A DNA stretch of 64,000 nt from Brevundimonas sp. UBA5713 (GTDB lineage: Bacteria > Pseudomonadota > Alphaproteobacteria > Caulobacterales > Caulobacteraceae), in NCBI RefSeq assembly GCF_002419815.1, contig NZ_DIGV01000061.1, positions 13,889 through 77,888 of the forward strand. Reading direction: 5' to 3'. Below are positions 35,669 to 45,448 of this stretch, one piece after another. The notes beneath the pieces are model-generated. The model ran no database searches. It was not told the DNA's origin and saw only the letters and a list, made by a program, of their open reading frames with translations. Position 1 is the first letter of the stretch. Each line of letters starts with the position of its first letter. The position numbers were made by a program, and so were the translations under genes.

Positions 35669-38470
35669 ATGCGTTTTCCTGTACGCGCGGCCGGTCTGAC
35701 GGCGGCACTTCTGGCATCCACCATTCTGGTGGCACCGTCCGTGGCTGTGGCCGAGGCCGCCGCACTACACGCCGAGGCCGCGGCGGCCGGTCCGCTCACG
35801 CCCGCCGTGGCGGGTGTCACCGCGCCCAAGGACTTCTTTCCGCAAGAGCCGGGCACGGATTACTATCTGATCAACTACGATCAGTACGAGGCCTATCTAA
35901 AGGCGCTGGACGGTCAGTCGGACCGGATGCAGTTGCAAAGCTTCGGCACCACCGAGGAAAGCCGCACCCAGTGGATGGCCATTGTCTCCTCGCCCGAGAA
36001 CCTCGCGAACTTGGATCGCTACAAGGAGATCGCCCGCAAGCTGGCCAAGGCCGAAGGGGTATCCGAGGAAGACGCGCGCCAGCTGGCTGCCGAAGGCAAG
36101 TCGGTCGTGTGGATCGATGCCGGTCTGCACGCCACCGAGACCGTGACGACCCAAGGTCAGGTGCATGTGCTGTATCGCCTGTTGACCGGGCAGGACGCCG
36201 AGACGCTGCGCACGCTGGATGACACCATCATCCTGTTTGGCCACGCCAACCCTGACGGCCTGCAACTGGTCGCCGACTGGTATATGCGCAAGGAGAACCC
36301 GCAGGAGCGTTCGTTCCGCGATATTCCGCGCCTGTACCAGAAGTACACCGGCCACGATAACAACCGCGATTCCTACATGGCTTCGCAGGCCGAGACGACG
36401 AACATCAACCGCGTCCACTATCGCGAGTGGTTCCCGCAGATCGTCTATAACCAGCACCAGACCGGCCCGCGCGGTATGGTGGTGTACATCCCGCCCTTCC
36501 GCGACCTGTATAACTACAATCTCGACGGGCTGGTTATGAACATGACCAGCGAACTGGGCACCGCCATGCACAGCCGTCTGGTGGCAGAGGGCAAGGGTGG
36601 TTCGGGCTCGAACTCGGTCGGAGCCTATTCGACGTGGCACAACGGCATGGTCCGCTCTACGCCCTATTATCACAATGCCATTGGCATCCTGACCGAGCTG
36701 ATCGGCGGCCCGACGCCGGAAGACATCGCTCTGATCCCCGATGTGCAACTGGCGCGCAACGACATTCCGCTGCCGATGGCGCCGCGTCGCTGGCACCTGC
36801 GCGACAGCATCGATTATCAGTGGAGCATGAACCGCGCGATCCTCGACTATGCGTCGCGCAACCGCGAGCGCCTGCTGTTCAACATCTGGCGCATGGGCAT
36901 GAACGCCATCGAGCGCGGATCCACCGATACGTGGCAGATGACGCCGACGCTGGTCGACCGGATGAAGGCGGCAGGTACCGATGCGCGCGGTGCCGTCGAT
37001 CCGGCCCTGCTGGACACGGTGGTGCGTACGCCCGAAAACCGCATGCCGCGCGGCTATATCATCAATCCGCAGACCCAACGCGATCTGCCCGCGACGGTGG
37101 CCTTCCTGAACACCCTGATCAAAAACGGGGTCGACGTGGAAATCGCCGATCAGGCCTTTACGGTGAACGGCACCCGCTATCCCGCCGGATCCTATGTGGT
37201 GAAGACGGCGCAAGCCTATCGTCCGCACGTGCTGGACATGTTCGAGCCGCAAGATCACCCGCACAACACCGAATATCCGGGCGGCCCGCCCAAGCTGCCT
37301 TATGATGTGGCGGGCTATACGCTGGCCTATCAGATGGGCGTGAACTTCGACCGTATTCAGGACGGTTTTGAAGCTCCGACGACGAAGGCAGCCGACCTGG
37401 TAGTCCCGCCGCCGGGCCGCGTGATCGGCAATGGCCGCGCAGGCTATGTGATCGGCCACGAAGAGAACAACAGCTTCATCCTGACCAACCGCCTGCTGGC
37501 GGCGGGCATTACGCCGGAATGGATCGGCCAGTCCGTTCGCGCCAATGGCGAGACGCTGAGTGCCGGCGCGATCTGGGTGCCTGCTTCGGATCAGGCCGCG
37601 TCTATCATCCGTGAGGCTGTCGGCCCGCTGGGCATCGATGCCCATGCCATGTCGCGCAAGCCGGCTGGCGAGGCGCTGGCGTTGAAGCCGGTACGCGTCG
37701 GTCTGGTGGATCGCTATGGCGGGGTGATGTCGTCCGGTTGGACCCGCTTCCTGCTGGAACGCTATGAGTTCCCGTTCGAGGTGGTCTATCCGCAGGCGCT
37801 GGATACCGAGGACCTGAACGCCAAATACGATGTGCTGGTGTTCACCGACACTGTTGCTCCGGCGCTGAACGTCGACGGCTATCGTCGCACCAATGCCTGG
37901 CCGCAGCCGGAACCGGAAACCATTCCCGCGGAGATGCGCAGCTGGCTGGGCGAGGTAAGCGAGCAGACCGTCCCGCGCATCGCCGCCTTTGCCCAAAACG
38001 GCGGCACGGTGGTGACCATCGGCAACTCCAACCGCCTGGCCCACCTGCTGGGCGCGCCGATCGAACCGGCACTGGTGAAGGAAGAGAATGGCCGTCGTGC
38101 ACCGCTGTCGACGACCGACTTCTTCCTGCCGGGCTCGGTGCTGTCGGCCAAGGTCGATGCCAGCAATCCGCTGGCCTATGGCATGCCGCAGCAGGCTGAC
38201 GTCTTCTTCAACAATGGCCAGACCTTCCGTCTGACGGGCGACACGGCGCGTCCGGTGGTCGTGTTCGACAGTGCCACGCCGCTGCGCAGTGGTTGGGCCC
38301 ACAATCAGGAACGCCTGAAGGACACGACGGCGGTGGTGGACATCGATCTGGGCGAGGGCAAGCTGTTTGCCTATGGCGCAGAGGTGATCCAGCGCGCCCA
38401 GCCGCATGGCACCTTCCGCCTGTTCTTCAACGGCCTGTTGTACGGTCCGGCGCAGGCTTCCAAGGACTAA
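35669..38470 (+). CDS. Secreted M14-family zinc carboxypeptidase
   Basis: The 933-aa protein has a signal peptide ending VAVAEA. An N-terminal M14 domain shows zinc ligands His154 and Glu157 in LHATETV, NPDG, a third His263 in YNQHQTGP, and a likely general-base Glu343 in ILTELIGG. The remaining 500 residues are probably a C-terminal accessory region, including a class I glutamine amidotransferase-like section (DVLVFTDTVAP, IAAFAQNGGTVVTIGNSNRL). The start at 35669 follows GAGGGG. It probably trims peptides outside the cytoplasm. Confidence 0.88.
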   Translation: MRFPVRAAGLTAALLASTILVAPSVAVAEAAALHAEAAAAGPLTPAVAGVTAPKDFFPQEPGTDYYLINYDQYEAYLKALDGQSDRMQLQSFGTTEESRTQWMAIVSSPENLANLDRYKEIARKLAKAEGVSEEDARQLAAEGKSVVWIDAGLHATETVTTQGQVHVLYRLLTGQDAETLRTLDDTIILFGHANPDGLQLVADWYMRKENPQERSFRDIPRLYQKYTGHDNNRDSYMASQAETTNINRVHYREWFPQIVYNQHQTGPRGMVVYIPPFRDLYNYNLDGLVMNMTSELGTAMHSRLVAEGKGGSGSNSVGAYSTWHNGMVRSTPYYHNAIGILTELIGGPTPEDIALIPDVQLARNDIPLPMAPRRWHLRDSIDYQWSMNRAILDYASRNRERLLFNIWRMGMNAIERGSTDTWQMTPTLVDRMKAAGTDARGAVDPALLDTVVRTPENRMPRGYIINPQTQRDLPATVAFLNTLIKNGVDVEIADQAFTVNGTRYPAGSYVVKTAQAYRPHVLDMFEPQDHPHNTEYPGGPPKLPYDVAGYTLAYQMGVNFDRIQDGFEAPTTKAADLVVPPPGRVIGNGRAGYVIGHEENNSFILTNRLLAAGITPEWIGQSVRANGETLSAGAIWVPASDQAASIIREAVGPLGIDAHAMSRKPAGEALALKPVRVGLVDRYGGVMSSGWTRFLLERYEFPFEVVYPQALDTEDLNAKYDVLVFTDTVAPALNVDGYRRTNAWPQPEPETIPAEMRSWLGEVSEQTVPRIAAFAQNGGTVVTIGNSNRLAHLLGAPIEPALVKEENGRRAPLSTTDFFLPGSVLSAKVDASNPLAYGMPQQADVFFNNGQTFRLTGDTARPVVVFDSATPLRSGWAHNQERLKDTTAVVDIDLGEGKLFAYGAEVIQRAQPHGTFRLFFNGLLYGPAQASKD

Positions 38471-38502
38471 GATCAAGCTCCTCTGACGACGGATGAAATG
38501 AG

Positions 38503-38533
38503 GGGAGGGCCGTGCCATCGGTCCTCCCTTTTT
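38503..38533 (+). terminator. Terminator of the M14 peptidase gene
   Basis: 10-bp stem GGGAGGGCCG/CGGTCCTCCC (one G-T pair) followed by five T. Confidence 0.85.
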
Positions 38534-38559
38534 CGTGTCCAATCCCTGTACATATTGAT

Positions 38560-38579
38560 GCTTGCGTTATGAGACTGAC
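38560..38579 (+). promoter_or_regulatory. Island motif site 1, before the thiolase operon
   Basis: GCTTGCGTTATGAGACTGAC, 43 bases before the thiolase start. One of seven related 20-mers (consensus RCTTKCNYNANNRGACNNAC) at the promoters of the 38-57 kb island. AGACT-N9-AGTCT overlaps its end. Confidence 0.55.
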
Positions 38580-38621
38580 TAAAGCAGTCTGCACCGTAAC
38601 GATAAAGGGGAGGACAGGCCG

Positions 38622-39842
38622 ATGGTCTATGTACTGGGCGGTTGGCAAAGCGATTTCGCCCGCAGCTATGCGCGCGAAGGACTGGAAATCGGTGACGCCT
38701 TTGCCGAGGCCCTGAACCATGGCCTGCAGGCCGCGCATCTGGATGCCTCAGATATCCAGTCGGGCCATGTCGGCAATTTCGTAGGCGAACTGTTCTGTGG
38801 TCAGGGCCAGTTGGGCGGCTTCTTTGCCCAGACCGACAAGGGCTTTGACGGCATGCCGACCATGCGCCACGAGGCGGCCTGTGCCTCGGGCTCTCTGGCC
38901 ATCCTCGCTGCTATGGCCGAGATTGAGGCGGGTCACTATGACGTCTCCTGCGTGCTGGGCCTCGAATATATGCGCAATGTGCCGGGGCAGCGCGCCGCCG
39001 AATATCTGGGCGCAGCAGGCTATACGGGACACGAGTTTCAGGATGCCACCTATCTGTGGCCGCGCGCCTTTTGCGACATTGGTGAAGCCTATCAGGAACG
39101 CTTTGGCCTGAAGTACGAGCATTTGGGCCGCATTGCCGAGATCAACTATGCCAATGGCCGTCGCAACCCGAACGCCCAGACCCGCAAATGGCAGTTCACT
39201 GACGCCAGCTTTACCGCCGATGACGAGGCCAATCCGGTTATCGAGGGCCTGATCCGCCGTCAGGACTGTGGTCAGGTGACCGACGGGGCGGCGGTGATCT
39301 TCCTCGCCTCGGAAAAGGGCGCGGCGGAGTATGCGGCCAAGCGGGGCATGTCGCTGGACGATCTGCCGCGTATCAAAGGCTGGGGCCATACCGGTGCGCC
39401 GATTTCGCTGAAGGCCAAGCTGGATGCCTCGGCGGGTGGCGGCTTCATGTTCCCGCACGTGAAGAAGGCGGGCGAGGATGCACGCCGCCGTGCTGGTTTG
39501 CAGGATGTTTGGGACGTGGACGTCGTCGAGACCCACGACTGCTTCACCACCACCGAATATATGGCCATCGAACATCTGGGCCTGACCGCTGCTGGCGAGG
39601 CATGGAAGGCGGTCGAGGATGGCACTATCGATTTTGACGGCACCTTGCCCTTCAACCCGTCCGGCGGGCTGATCGGCCTTGGTCACCCCGTGGGCGCGAC
39701 CGGCGTGCGCATGGTGCTGGACGGGGCCAAACAGGTCACCGGTACGGCGGGAGACTATCAGGTCGAAGGCGCAAAGAACGTCCAGACCCTGAACATCGGC
39801 GGCTCGACCACCACCACAGTCAGCTTTGTGGTTGGACGTTAA
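38622..39842 (+). CDS. Thiolase (acetyl-CoA acetyltransferase / SCP-x thiolase type)
   Basis: The 406-aa protein has nucleophile Cys87 in HEAACASGS, THDCF with the HDCF histidine of SCP-2-type thiolases, and GLGHPVGATG near the C-terminus. It would cleave a 3-ketoacyl-CoA with CoA, or condense acyl-CoAs. GGGGAGGA precedes the ATG. It leads a plus-strand operon that continues through the SnoaL, ligase, SDR and DUF1295 genes. It is the first gene of the putative catabolic regulon. Confidence 0.9.
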   Translation: MVYVLGGWQSDFARSYAREGLEIGDAFAEALNHGLQAAHLDASDIQSGHVGNFVGELFCGQGQLGGFFAQTDKGFDGMPTMRHEAACASGSLAILAAMAEIEAGHYDVSCVLGLEYMRNVPGQRAAEYLGAAGYTGHEFQDATYLWPRAFCDIGEAYQERFGLKYEHLGRIAEINYANGRRNPNAQTRKWQFTDASFTADDEANPVIEGLIRRQDCGQVTDGAAVIFLASEKGAAEYAAKRGMSLDDLPRIKGWGHTGAPISLKAKLDASAGGGFMFPHVKKAGEDARRRAGLQDVWDVDVVETHDCFTTTEYMAIEHLGLTAAGEAWKAVEDGTIDFDGTLPFNPSGGLIGLGHPVGATGVRMVLDGAKQVTGTAGDYQVEGAKNVQTLNIGGSTTTTVSFVVGR

Positions 39843-39924
39843 GCGCGTCGCCTAAAACACTGAAAATCAAACAGTCTGCCGACGCGGTCCGCCCAATGAG
39901 ACCGCGCGGCTTGGAGGAGTAGAC

Positions 39925-40365
39925 ATGTCGAATATCGACCGGCTGCTGGATATGATCGCAGCATGGGGACGGCAGGATTTGGATGCCGTCATGACCTTCA
40001 TCCACGACGATATCGAGTGGAACAACTCGGGCGGTTTCCGCGCGCCGGTCAAGGGCAAGGCGGCTATGCGCGAGGCACTGGAGCAGATGGCCTCGACCAT
40101 CGCCGAGAGCCGCTGGCGTCTGTTCGACTACATGGAGGACGGCGACAATCTCTGGATGGAAGGGGCCGACGAGTTCATCCTGACGGATGGCAAGCGCGTC
40201 GCCATTCCGTACATGGGCATGCTGGAATACCGCGACGGCGTCATCCATCGCTGGCGCGAATATTACAACGGCTATCTGCACACGACCCAGCACAAGACCG
40301 GCGTGGTTGCGCCGGAAGCCGAAGTCATGCTGGACCGTCCGGTCATCACGGGGCCGAAAGCATGA
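39925..40365 (+). CDS. SnoaL/limonene-epoxide-hydrolase-fold protein, possibly catalytically altered
   Basis: The 146-aa alpha+beta-cone protein has a GGAGGAG ribosome site. It resembles the limonene-1,2-epoxide hydrolase group (IPYMGMLEYRDGVIHRWREYYN). The Arg-x-Asp of that family is Gly-x-Asp here (MEGADEF) and the WRD Asp is Glu (WRE). If it is an enzyme, the chemistry probably differs (isomerase or dehydratase). Its stop overlaps the ligase start (ATGA). Confidence 0.72.
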   Translation: MSNIDRLLDMIAAWGRQDLDAVMTFIHDDIEWNNSGGFRAPVKGKAAMREALEQMASTIAESRWRLFDYMEDGDNLWMEGADEFILTDGKRVAIPYMGMLEYRDGVIHRWREYYNGYLHTTQHKTGVVAPEAEVMLDRPVITGPKA

Positions 40366-42167
40366 GCGCCGCTCCGCTGATGGGTCTGACCCGCGAACAG
40401 ATCGCCGCTGCGCCGCTGCGCGATGCCTCGCTTCTGCCGGTCGATATCGAGGTGCGCCGCGAGACGGATGGCACGCTCTATTTGCAATCGCGCGTGCCAC
40501 TGGCCCCCTATGATTTCAACCTGCCGCGCCGTTTTGCCGAAGGCGCGGCACGTCAGGGTGAAAAGGCCGCGATCGCGCGCCGTGCGCCGGGTGGTGGCGA
40601 CTGGATCAAGGTGTCCTACGCCCAGCTGAAGCGTGACTGCGACGGCTTTACCCAGTGGCTGCTGGACCTCGATGTTCAGGGCACGGTGCTGTTGGTGTCG
40701 TCCAACTCCTCGCTGTTCTCGACTGTCACCTATGGCGGCTGGGCATCGGGCCGTCCGGTATGTCCAGCCAGTCCGATGATGGTTGCGCTAGGTGGTGATC
40801 TGGGCCGTCTGCGCCATGTGGTGAACAAGGCCAAGCCCGCCGTGATCGTGGCCGAAACCGCTGCCATCGCCGCCGCCTTTGCCAAGGTCGATACCGGCAA
40901 TGCCATCATTGTCTGCGGCGAGGACGTCGAGGGCACCACGCCGTTTGCCTCTGTCATCGCGACCGAGCCTACCGACGCCGTGGCCGCCAGCATCAAGGGT
41001 CTGAAACCGGAAACTGTCTCGGCCTATATGCTGACGTCCGGCTCGACCGGCCTGCCCAAGCTGGTGGAACTGACCATCGGTGCGCTGGGGGCCAATACGG
41101 CCCAATGCCAGCAGACCGTCGGCAAGGCCGCGGGCTGGAGCGACGTGATGATGGATTGGCTGCCGTGGCACCATGCGGCGGGCGCGTTCGCCATGCGCAC
41201 CACCCTGCTGGAAGGCGGCACCTTCTACATCGACGATGGCAAGCCCATGCCGGGCCTGTTTGACCAGTCGATCCGCAACCTGACCGAGGTCAGCGTCGGT
41301 TATTACAACAATGTGCCGCTGGGCTACGTCATGCTGGCCGATGCGCTGGAAGCGGACCCTGCGCTGCGCAAGACCTTCTTCGAGCGCGTGCGGATGATGC
41401 TGTTCGGTGGTGCGGGTCTGACGCAGGCGGTGTTCGACCGCCTGCAAGCCTGCGCCGTGTCCGAATGCGGCCATCGCGTCATGCTGACCAGTGGCTATGG
41501 CTCGACCGAAACCGGTTCGGCCATCACGGTTACCCACTATGAAACGGACAAGGTGGGCCTTGGCCTGCCTGTGCCGGGCTGCGTGCTGAAACTGGTTCCG
41601 GTCGGTGAACGCTACGAACTGCGCGCCGCTGGCCCCAGCCTGTCGAACGGCTATCTGGACGAGCCGGAAAAGACTGCAGAAGCCTTTGATGGAGAGGGCT
41701 TCTATCGTTCGGGTGACCTGTGCGTCTTCCACGATCCGGAACGCCCTGAACTGGGTCTGGCCTTTGCGGGTCGCGCTGCCGAAGAGTTCAAGCTGCTGAA
41801 CGGCAACTGGGTCTATGGTGGCCACCTGCGCGAGCAGATCCTGAAACATCTCGACCCGCTGGCGCTGGATCTGGTGCTGTGTGACGAGAACCGTCCGTAT
41901 CTGACGGCGATTATCTGGACCAAGGCAGAAAACGCAGACGCCGAGATCGCGGAGCGTCTGAAGGCGTTCAACGCGGGCCAGTCGGGCGGCAACCGCATCC
42001 GCCGCATCCTGTTCCCGACCACGCCGCCGAACCCGAACGCCCACGAGCTGTCGGACAAGGGCACGGTCAACCGCCGCGCCGTTCTGGATAACCGCAAGGA
42101 TCTGGTTGAGCGCCTGTTCGCGGATCAGCCAGACGAGGGTGTCATCGTTCTGGAGGCTGCGAAATGA
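40362..42167 (+). CDS. AMP-forming acyl-CoA ligase, feruloyl-CoA-synthase-like
   Basis: The 601-aa protein has the ANL-superfamily P-loop LTSGSTGLPKLVEL, the YGSTETG aryl/acyl-binding motif, and FYRSGDL before the C-terminal subdomain. The long N-terminus and the KGTVNRRAVLDNR ending resemble feruloyl-CoA synthases. It activates a carboxylic acid, perhaps aromatic, to its CoA thioester with ATP. The start overlaps the upstream stop and its own stop overlaps the next start (both ATGA), so the operon is tightly coupled. Confidence 0.88.
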   Translation: MSAAPLMGLTREQIAAAPLRDASLLPVDIEVRRETDGTLYLQSRVPLAPYDFNLPRRFAEGAARQGEKAAIARRAPGGGDWIKVSYAQLKRDCDGFTQWLLDLDVQGTVLLVSSNSSLFSTVTYGGWASGRPVCPASPMMVALGGDLGRLRHVVNKAKPAVIVAETAAIAAAFAKVDTGNAIIVCGEDVEGTTPFASVIATEPTDAVAASIKGLKPETVSAYMLTSGSTGLPKLVELTIGALGANTAQCQQTVGKAAGWSDVMMDWLPWHHAAGAFAMRTTLLEGGTFYIDDGKPMPGLFDQSIRNLTEVSVGYYNNVPLGYVMLADALEADPALRKTFFERVRMMLFGGAGLTQAVFDRLQACAVSECGHRVMLTSGYGSTETGSAITVTHYETDKVGLGLPVPGCVLKLVPVGERYELRAAGPSLSNGYLDEPEKTAEAFDGEGFYRSGDLCVFHDPERPELGLAFAGRAAEEFKLLNGNWVYGGHLREQILKHLDPLALDLVLCDENRPYLTAIIWTKAENADAEIAERLKAFNAGQSGGNRIRRILFPTTPPNPNAHELSDKGTVNRRAVLDNRKDLVERLFADQPDEGVIVLEAAK

Positions 42168-42694
42168 GCCATCATCCCGAAATCCAGGCCCTGTTGGACA
42201 AACAGGCCATCACCGAAGTCATCCATCAGTATCTGCGCGGTGCGGACCGCGCAGACGCCGAACTGATCGGCCAGTGCTATCACCCCGATGCATGGGAAGA
42301 TCACGGCGGCATCTATGACGGTCCGGCCGATGCCTATGTGGCGGTCATGGCCAAGATGCTTCCGCGTTCGGGCGTGATGAACCACTTGGCCACCAACATC
42401 CTGATCGAACTGGATGGCGATAAGGCCAAGGTCGAGCACTACATCTTCGCCTTTGCCCGCATGAAAAAGAAGGACGGCGAAGAGCTGGATACCTTCACTC
42501 TGGCCCGCGCCATCGACCGTTTCGAAAAGCGTGACGGTAGCTGGAAGATCGCCCGTCGCACGCTCGTCTGGGAATGGAACCACGACAGCGCCACGGCCGA
42601 GAACTGGGGCGCGGGCATGATCACGCCTGACCCAAGCAAGCTGGTGCGTGCCGCCAAGAAGCCGCACGACGCCCTCTATGCGGAGATGAAGTGA
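42164..42694 (+). CDS. SnoaL-like (NTF2-fold) protein
   Basis: The 176-aa protein begins with a helix LLDKQAITEVIHQYLRGADR followed by CYHPDAWEDHGG, the pattern of SnoaL_4-type proteins found beside ring-hydroxylating and steroid/terpenoid genes. Asp and His in this segment are the usual catalytic positions in family relatives. It could be a dehydratase, isomerase or hydrolase. It overlaps the ligase by four bases and shares a base with the SDR start. Confidence 0.78.
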   Translation: MSHHPEIQALLDKQAITEVIHQYLRGADRADAELIGQCYHPDAWEDHGGIYDGPADAYVAVMAKMLPRSGVMNHLATNILIELDGDKAKVEHYIFAFARMKKKDGEELDTFTLARAIDRFEKRDGSWKIARRTLVWEWNHDSATAENWGAGMITPDPSKLVRAAKKPHDALYAEMK

Positions 42695-43452
42695 TGGATA
42701 TCGCAGGTAGCGTCGCCATCGTGACCGGTGCCAACCGCGGTATCGGCGAAGCCTTTGTCCGTGCCTTGATCGGTCAGGGCGTAGCCAAGGTCTATGCCGG
42801 TGCGCGCAATGCCGCCTCGGCCCAGCATCTGGTTGAAGAGTTTGGCGACAGGGTCGTCGCTATCGATCTGGACGTGACCAAGGAAGAGCAGGTCGCCGCT
42901 GCCGCCGCGCGCTGCACCGACGTGTCCATTGTCATCAACAATGCCGGTGCCTTCCTCAATCAGCGTCTGATCGGGGCCGACACCATGGCCGCCGCGCGCG
43001 AGGAGATGGAGGTCAACTATTTTGGCGTCCTGTCCATGTCGCGAGCCTTTGCGCCGGTGCTGAAACAAAATGGCGGCGGTGCCATCGTGAACGTGCTGTC
43101 GGCCGGTGGTCTGTGCGCCATGCCGGTGATGGGCGGCTATAGCCCGTCCAAGTTCGCAGCCAAGGCGGCGACGACCTGCATCCGTGCCGAACTGGCCCCG
43201 CAGGGCACCAGCGTCACGGCCCTGTTTGTTGGCTCGGTCGATACCCGCATGGCCTCGCACGTCGAGGGCAAGAAGGAACGGCCGGAAGACATCGCCCGCG
43301 TCGGCTTGTCGGCCATCAAGCGCAAGCTGGACGAGGCCGACACCGACCGGATGGTGCTTGAGGTCCGCGCCGCGCTGGCCCGCGACCCGAAAGGCCACGA
43401 GCGGGCGCTAGCCCGCATGCTGTTCGCCGACAGTCTCAAGACCGGCCAGTAA
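42694..43452 (+). CDS. Short-chain dehydrogenase/reductase (SDR)
   Basis: The 252-aa classical SDR has cofactor motif TGANRGIG, structural NNAG, catalytic Tyr149 and Lys153 in YSPSK, and an upstream Ser at SAGG. It oxidises or reduces an alcohol/ketone intermediate using NAD(P). The ATG at 42694 overlaps the preceding stop, with GGAGATG upstream. An earlier GTG three bases before is possible. Confidence 0.9.
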   Translation: MDIAGSVAIVTGANRGIGEAFVRALIGQGVAKVYAGARNAASAQHLVEEFGDRVVAIDLDVTKEEQVAAAAARCTDVSIVINNAGAFLNQRLIGADTMAAAREEMEVNYFGVLSMSRAFAPVLKQNGGGAIVNVLSAGGLCAMPVMGGYSPSKFAAKAATTCIRAELAPQGTSVTALFVGSVDTRMASHVEGKKERPEDIARVGLSAIKRKLDEADTDRMVLEVRAALARDPKGHERALARMLFADSLKTGQ

Positions 43453-43495
43453 AACATAACGGGCCGCAAAAGGCCCATAAGGGGGAGAAGTGCAG

Positions 43496-44293
43496 ATGGA
43501 ACTTGCGACCATACTGCTGGTGAATGCGGGCGTTGCCGCCGTAGCATTCTTTATCGTCTGGCTGATTTCGGTGCGGATCAAGGACCCGACCCTGATCGAC
43601 AGCTATTGGGGGCTGGGCATGCCTGTGCTTGCCCTGTCGACCTATCTGCAGATCGACGAGCCGTCGATGCGCCATTGGCTGTTGCTGGGCATCAGCGCCA
43701 TCTGGGGTGTGCGTCTGTGGGGCTATATGATCCGTCGCTGGCGCGTGCAGGGTCCGGACCGCCGCTATGAGCGCCTTTATGAAAAGGCCAAGGAGAGCAA
43801 GGGCTGGAGCTTTGGCCTGTTCTGCGCGATCAGCGTTTGCGCCACCCAGATGCCGCTGCAGTTCCTCGTGTCGCTTCCGGTTCAACTGGGCCAGATCGAC
43901 GCTGTTCCTGCCACTGTCGGTATCATCGGCTGGATCGGTGCCGCGATCGCCATCTTTGGCCTGATCTTCGAATGCATCGCCGACTGGCAGCTGAGCCAGT
44001 TCAAAAAGGATGCCTCGAACAAGGGCAAGGTCATGCAGGCGGGGCTGTGGCGCTATTCGCGTCACCCGAACTATTTCGGCGAGGCGCTGGTCTGGTGGGG
44101 TCTGTATATGATCGCCGCCGAGAGCTTTACCGGCCTGTTCGCCATTGTCGGTCCGGCCTTCCTGACCTGGACCCTGATGAAGTGGTCGGGCGCGCCGACG
44201 ATGGAATACCGTATGCGCAAGACCAAGCCGGAATATGCCGACTATATCGCGCGTACCTCGGGCTTCATCCCGATGCCGCCAAAGAAGATCTGA
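43496..44293 (+). CDS. DUF1295-family multi-pass membrane protein (steroid-5-alpha-reductase-like)
   Basis: The 265-aa inner-membrane protein has about six hydrophobic segments. The signature is in the second half: GLWRYSRHPNYFGEALVWWG, shared with isoprenylcysteine methyltransferases and the steroid 5-alpha-reductase-like DUF1295 group. It probably reduces an enone or modifies a lipophilic substrate. GGGGGAG lies 8 bases before the ATG at 43496. It is the last gene of the operon, before a strong terminator. Confidence 0.83.
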   Translation: MELATILLVNAGVAAVAFFIVWLISVRIKDPTLIDSYWGLGMPVLALSTYLQIDEPSMRHWLLLGISAIWGVRLWGYMIRRWRVQGPDRRYERLYEKAKESKGWSFGLFCAISVCATQMPLQFLVSLPVQLGQIDAVPATVGIIGWIGAAIAIFGLIFECIADWQLSQFKKDASNKGKVMQAGLWRYSRHPNYFGEALVWWGLYMIAAESFTGLFAIVGPAFLTWTLMKWSGAPTMEYRMRKTKPEYADYIARTSGFIPMPPKKI

Positions 44294-44318
44294 TCTTCCG
44301 GTCAACAGATAAGAAGAA

Positions 44319-44349
44319 GGGCGCGGGATCATCTCCCCGCGCCCTTTTT
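44319..44349. terminator. Terminator of the thiolase-to-DUF1295 operon
   Basis: GGGCGCGGG/CCCGCGCCC stem followed by five T. It lies between convergent genes. Confidence 0.88.
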
Positions 44350-44364
44350 GTTTTGTGGCTGTTT

Positions 44365-45405
44365 CTAGCGACCCTGCCATGCCCCGGATGGGTAGAAGGC
44401 AAAGAAGCCTGCCGGAGCCGCCACGACATCTTGGACGCCGCGCAGGGCACCGGAGACCGTGGCATCGGTCAGCGCGCGGGACTGGGGCTTGGTGGGATCG
44501 CCTTCGTCGATGGAGAAGGTCATCGTCATGTTCGGGCGGCCCTTGATGTCCACGACCCAGTGACCGTTCGTATCCTTGCCATGCAGTTTGGGATCGGACG
44601 TCCAGATGATCGATAGGGTGAAGCTGACGTCTTGCGAATAGCGGGCGGACCAGCGCCATTCGGTGGCGGCCACGGTGCCCTGTTTGATGGTGCCAGCGCC
44701 GATTTCCATATCCTGTGGGGCCAGCGTCAGGGCGTGTTCGGGCGTGATCTCGATCAGATCGACATTCAGCGCCTTGCCGACAAAGTGCAGGATTTCGCTG
44801 AACAGCGAGGTGTACATGGCCGCCAAGGGGCCTTTGGTGATGTCATTGACAGCCGGGTCGGCGCCAAAGCCCATCAGGCCGAACACAAACTCCTTGGACA
44901 CCATCTCCGAGGCATCGACGGTTTCACTGACGGTGATGCTGTCCAGTTTTGAGCTGAATCCGGTGGCGGCGAGCACGACACGCTCGATAAAGCCGCCGGG
45001 GTTCACGCCCAGACCCGCCAGCGTCGAGTTCCCCTTTTCGCAGGCCGCCTTCAGCGGGGCCCAGTAGGCTTCGTCATGCGCCAGAGGATAGTGGAAGCCC
45101 GCCGTGGAGATGACGTTCTTGCCGCTTTCCAGCAGGCGGATGACATCGGCATTCATCTTGTCATAGGGCAGGGTGATACGCGGCGTGTGGATCACCACAT
45201 GGGCATCGAGCGCCAGAATCTCTTCGATATTGTTGGTGGCAAGAACGCCCGTATCGGGCCGCTTGGCGAGTTGGCCTGCATCGACGCCGTTCTTCTTGTC
45301 CGAATAGACATAGACCCCGACAAGCTCCAGGGCTGGGTCATCGATGATCCGGCGCAAGGCGGTGCGCCCCATCGATCCCGTTGCCCATTGTACGACCTTG
45401 ATCAC
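44365..45405 (-). CDS. DapB-like NAD(P)-dependent dehydrogenase, unknown substrate
   Basis: The 346-aa protein starts at GTG (GGGGAG 7 bases upstream). The Rossmann start is IKVVQWATGSMGRTALRRI. HTPRIT and NPGGFIERV follow, as in proteins often labelled dihydrodipicolinate reductase family (related to 2,4-diaminopentanoate dehydrogenase). It is longer than true DapB and is in a catabolic setting, so lysine synthesis is unlikely. It is divergent from the ligase at 45492, with island motif 2 in the spacer. Confidence 0.8.
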   Translation of the reverse strand: MIKVVQWATGSMGRTALRRIIDDPALELVGVYVYSDKKNGVDAGQLAKRPDTGVLATNNIEEILALDAHVVIHTPRITLPYDKMNADVIRLLESGKNVISTAGFHYPLAHDEAYWAPLKAACEKGNSTLAGLGVNPGGFIERVVLAATGFSSKLDSITVSETVDASEMVSKEFVFGLMGFGADPAVNDITKGPLAAMYTSLFSEILHFVGKALNVDLIEITPEHALTLAPQDMEIGAGTIKQGTVAATEWRWSARYSQDVSFTLSIIWTSDPKLHGKDTNGHWVVDIKGRPNMTMTFSIDEGDPTKPQSRALTDATVSGALRGVQDVVAAPAGFFAFYPSGAWQGR

Positions 45406-45448
45406 TCACAACTCCCCGACTTTTGCATTTTGGTCTTTTCAGACCGTA

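Noticed and set aside
35897..38542. An 881-codon open frame antisense to the M14 peptidase
   Set aside because: It is a typical shadow frame of a GC-rich gene: His/Arg/Gln-rich, no recognisable domain, and no ribosome site. The plus-strand frame has a full zinc-peptidase motif set.
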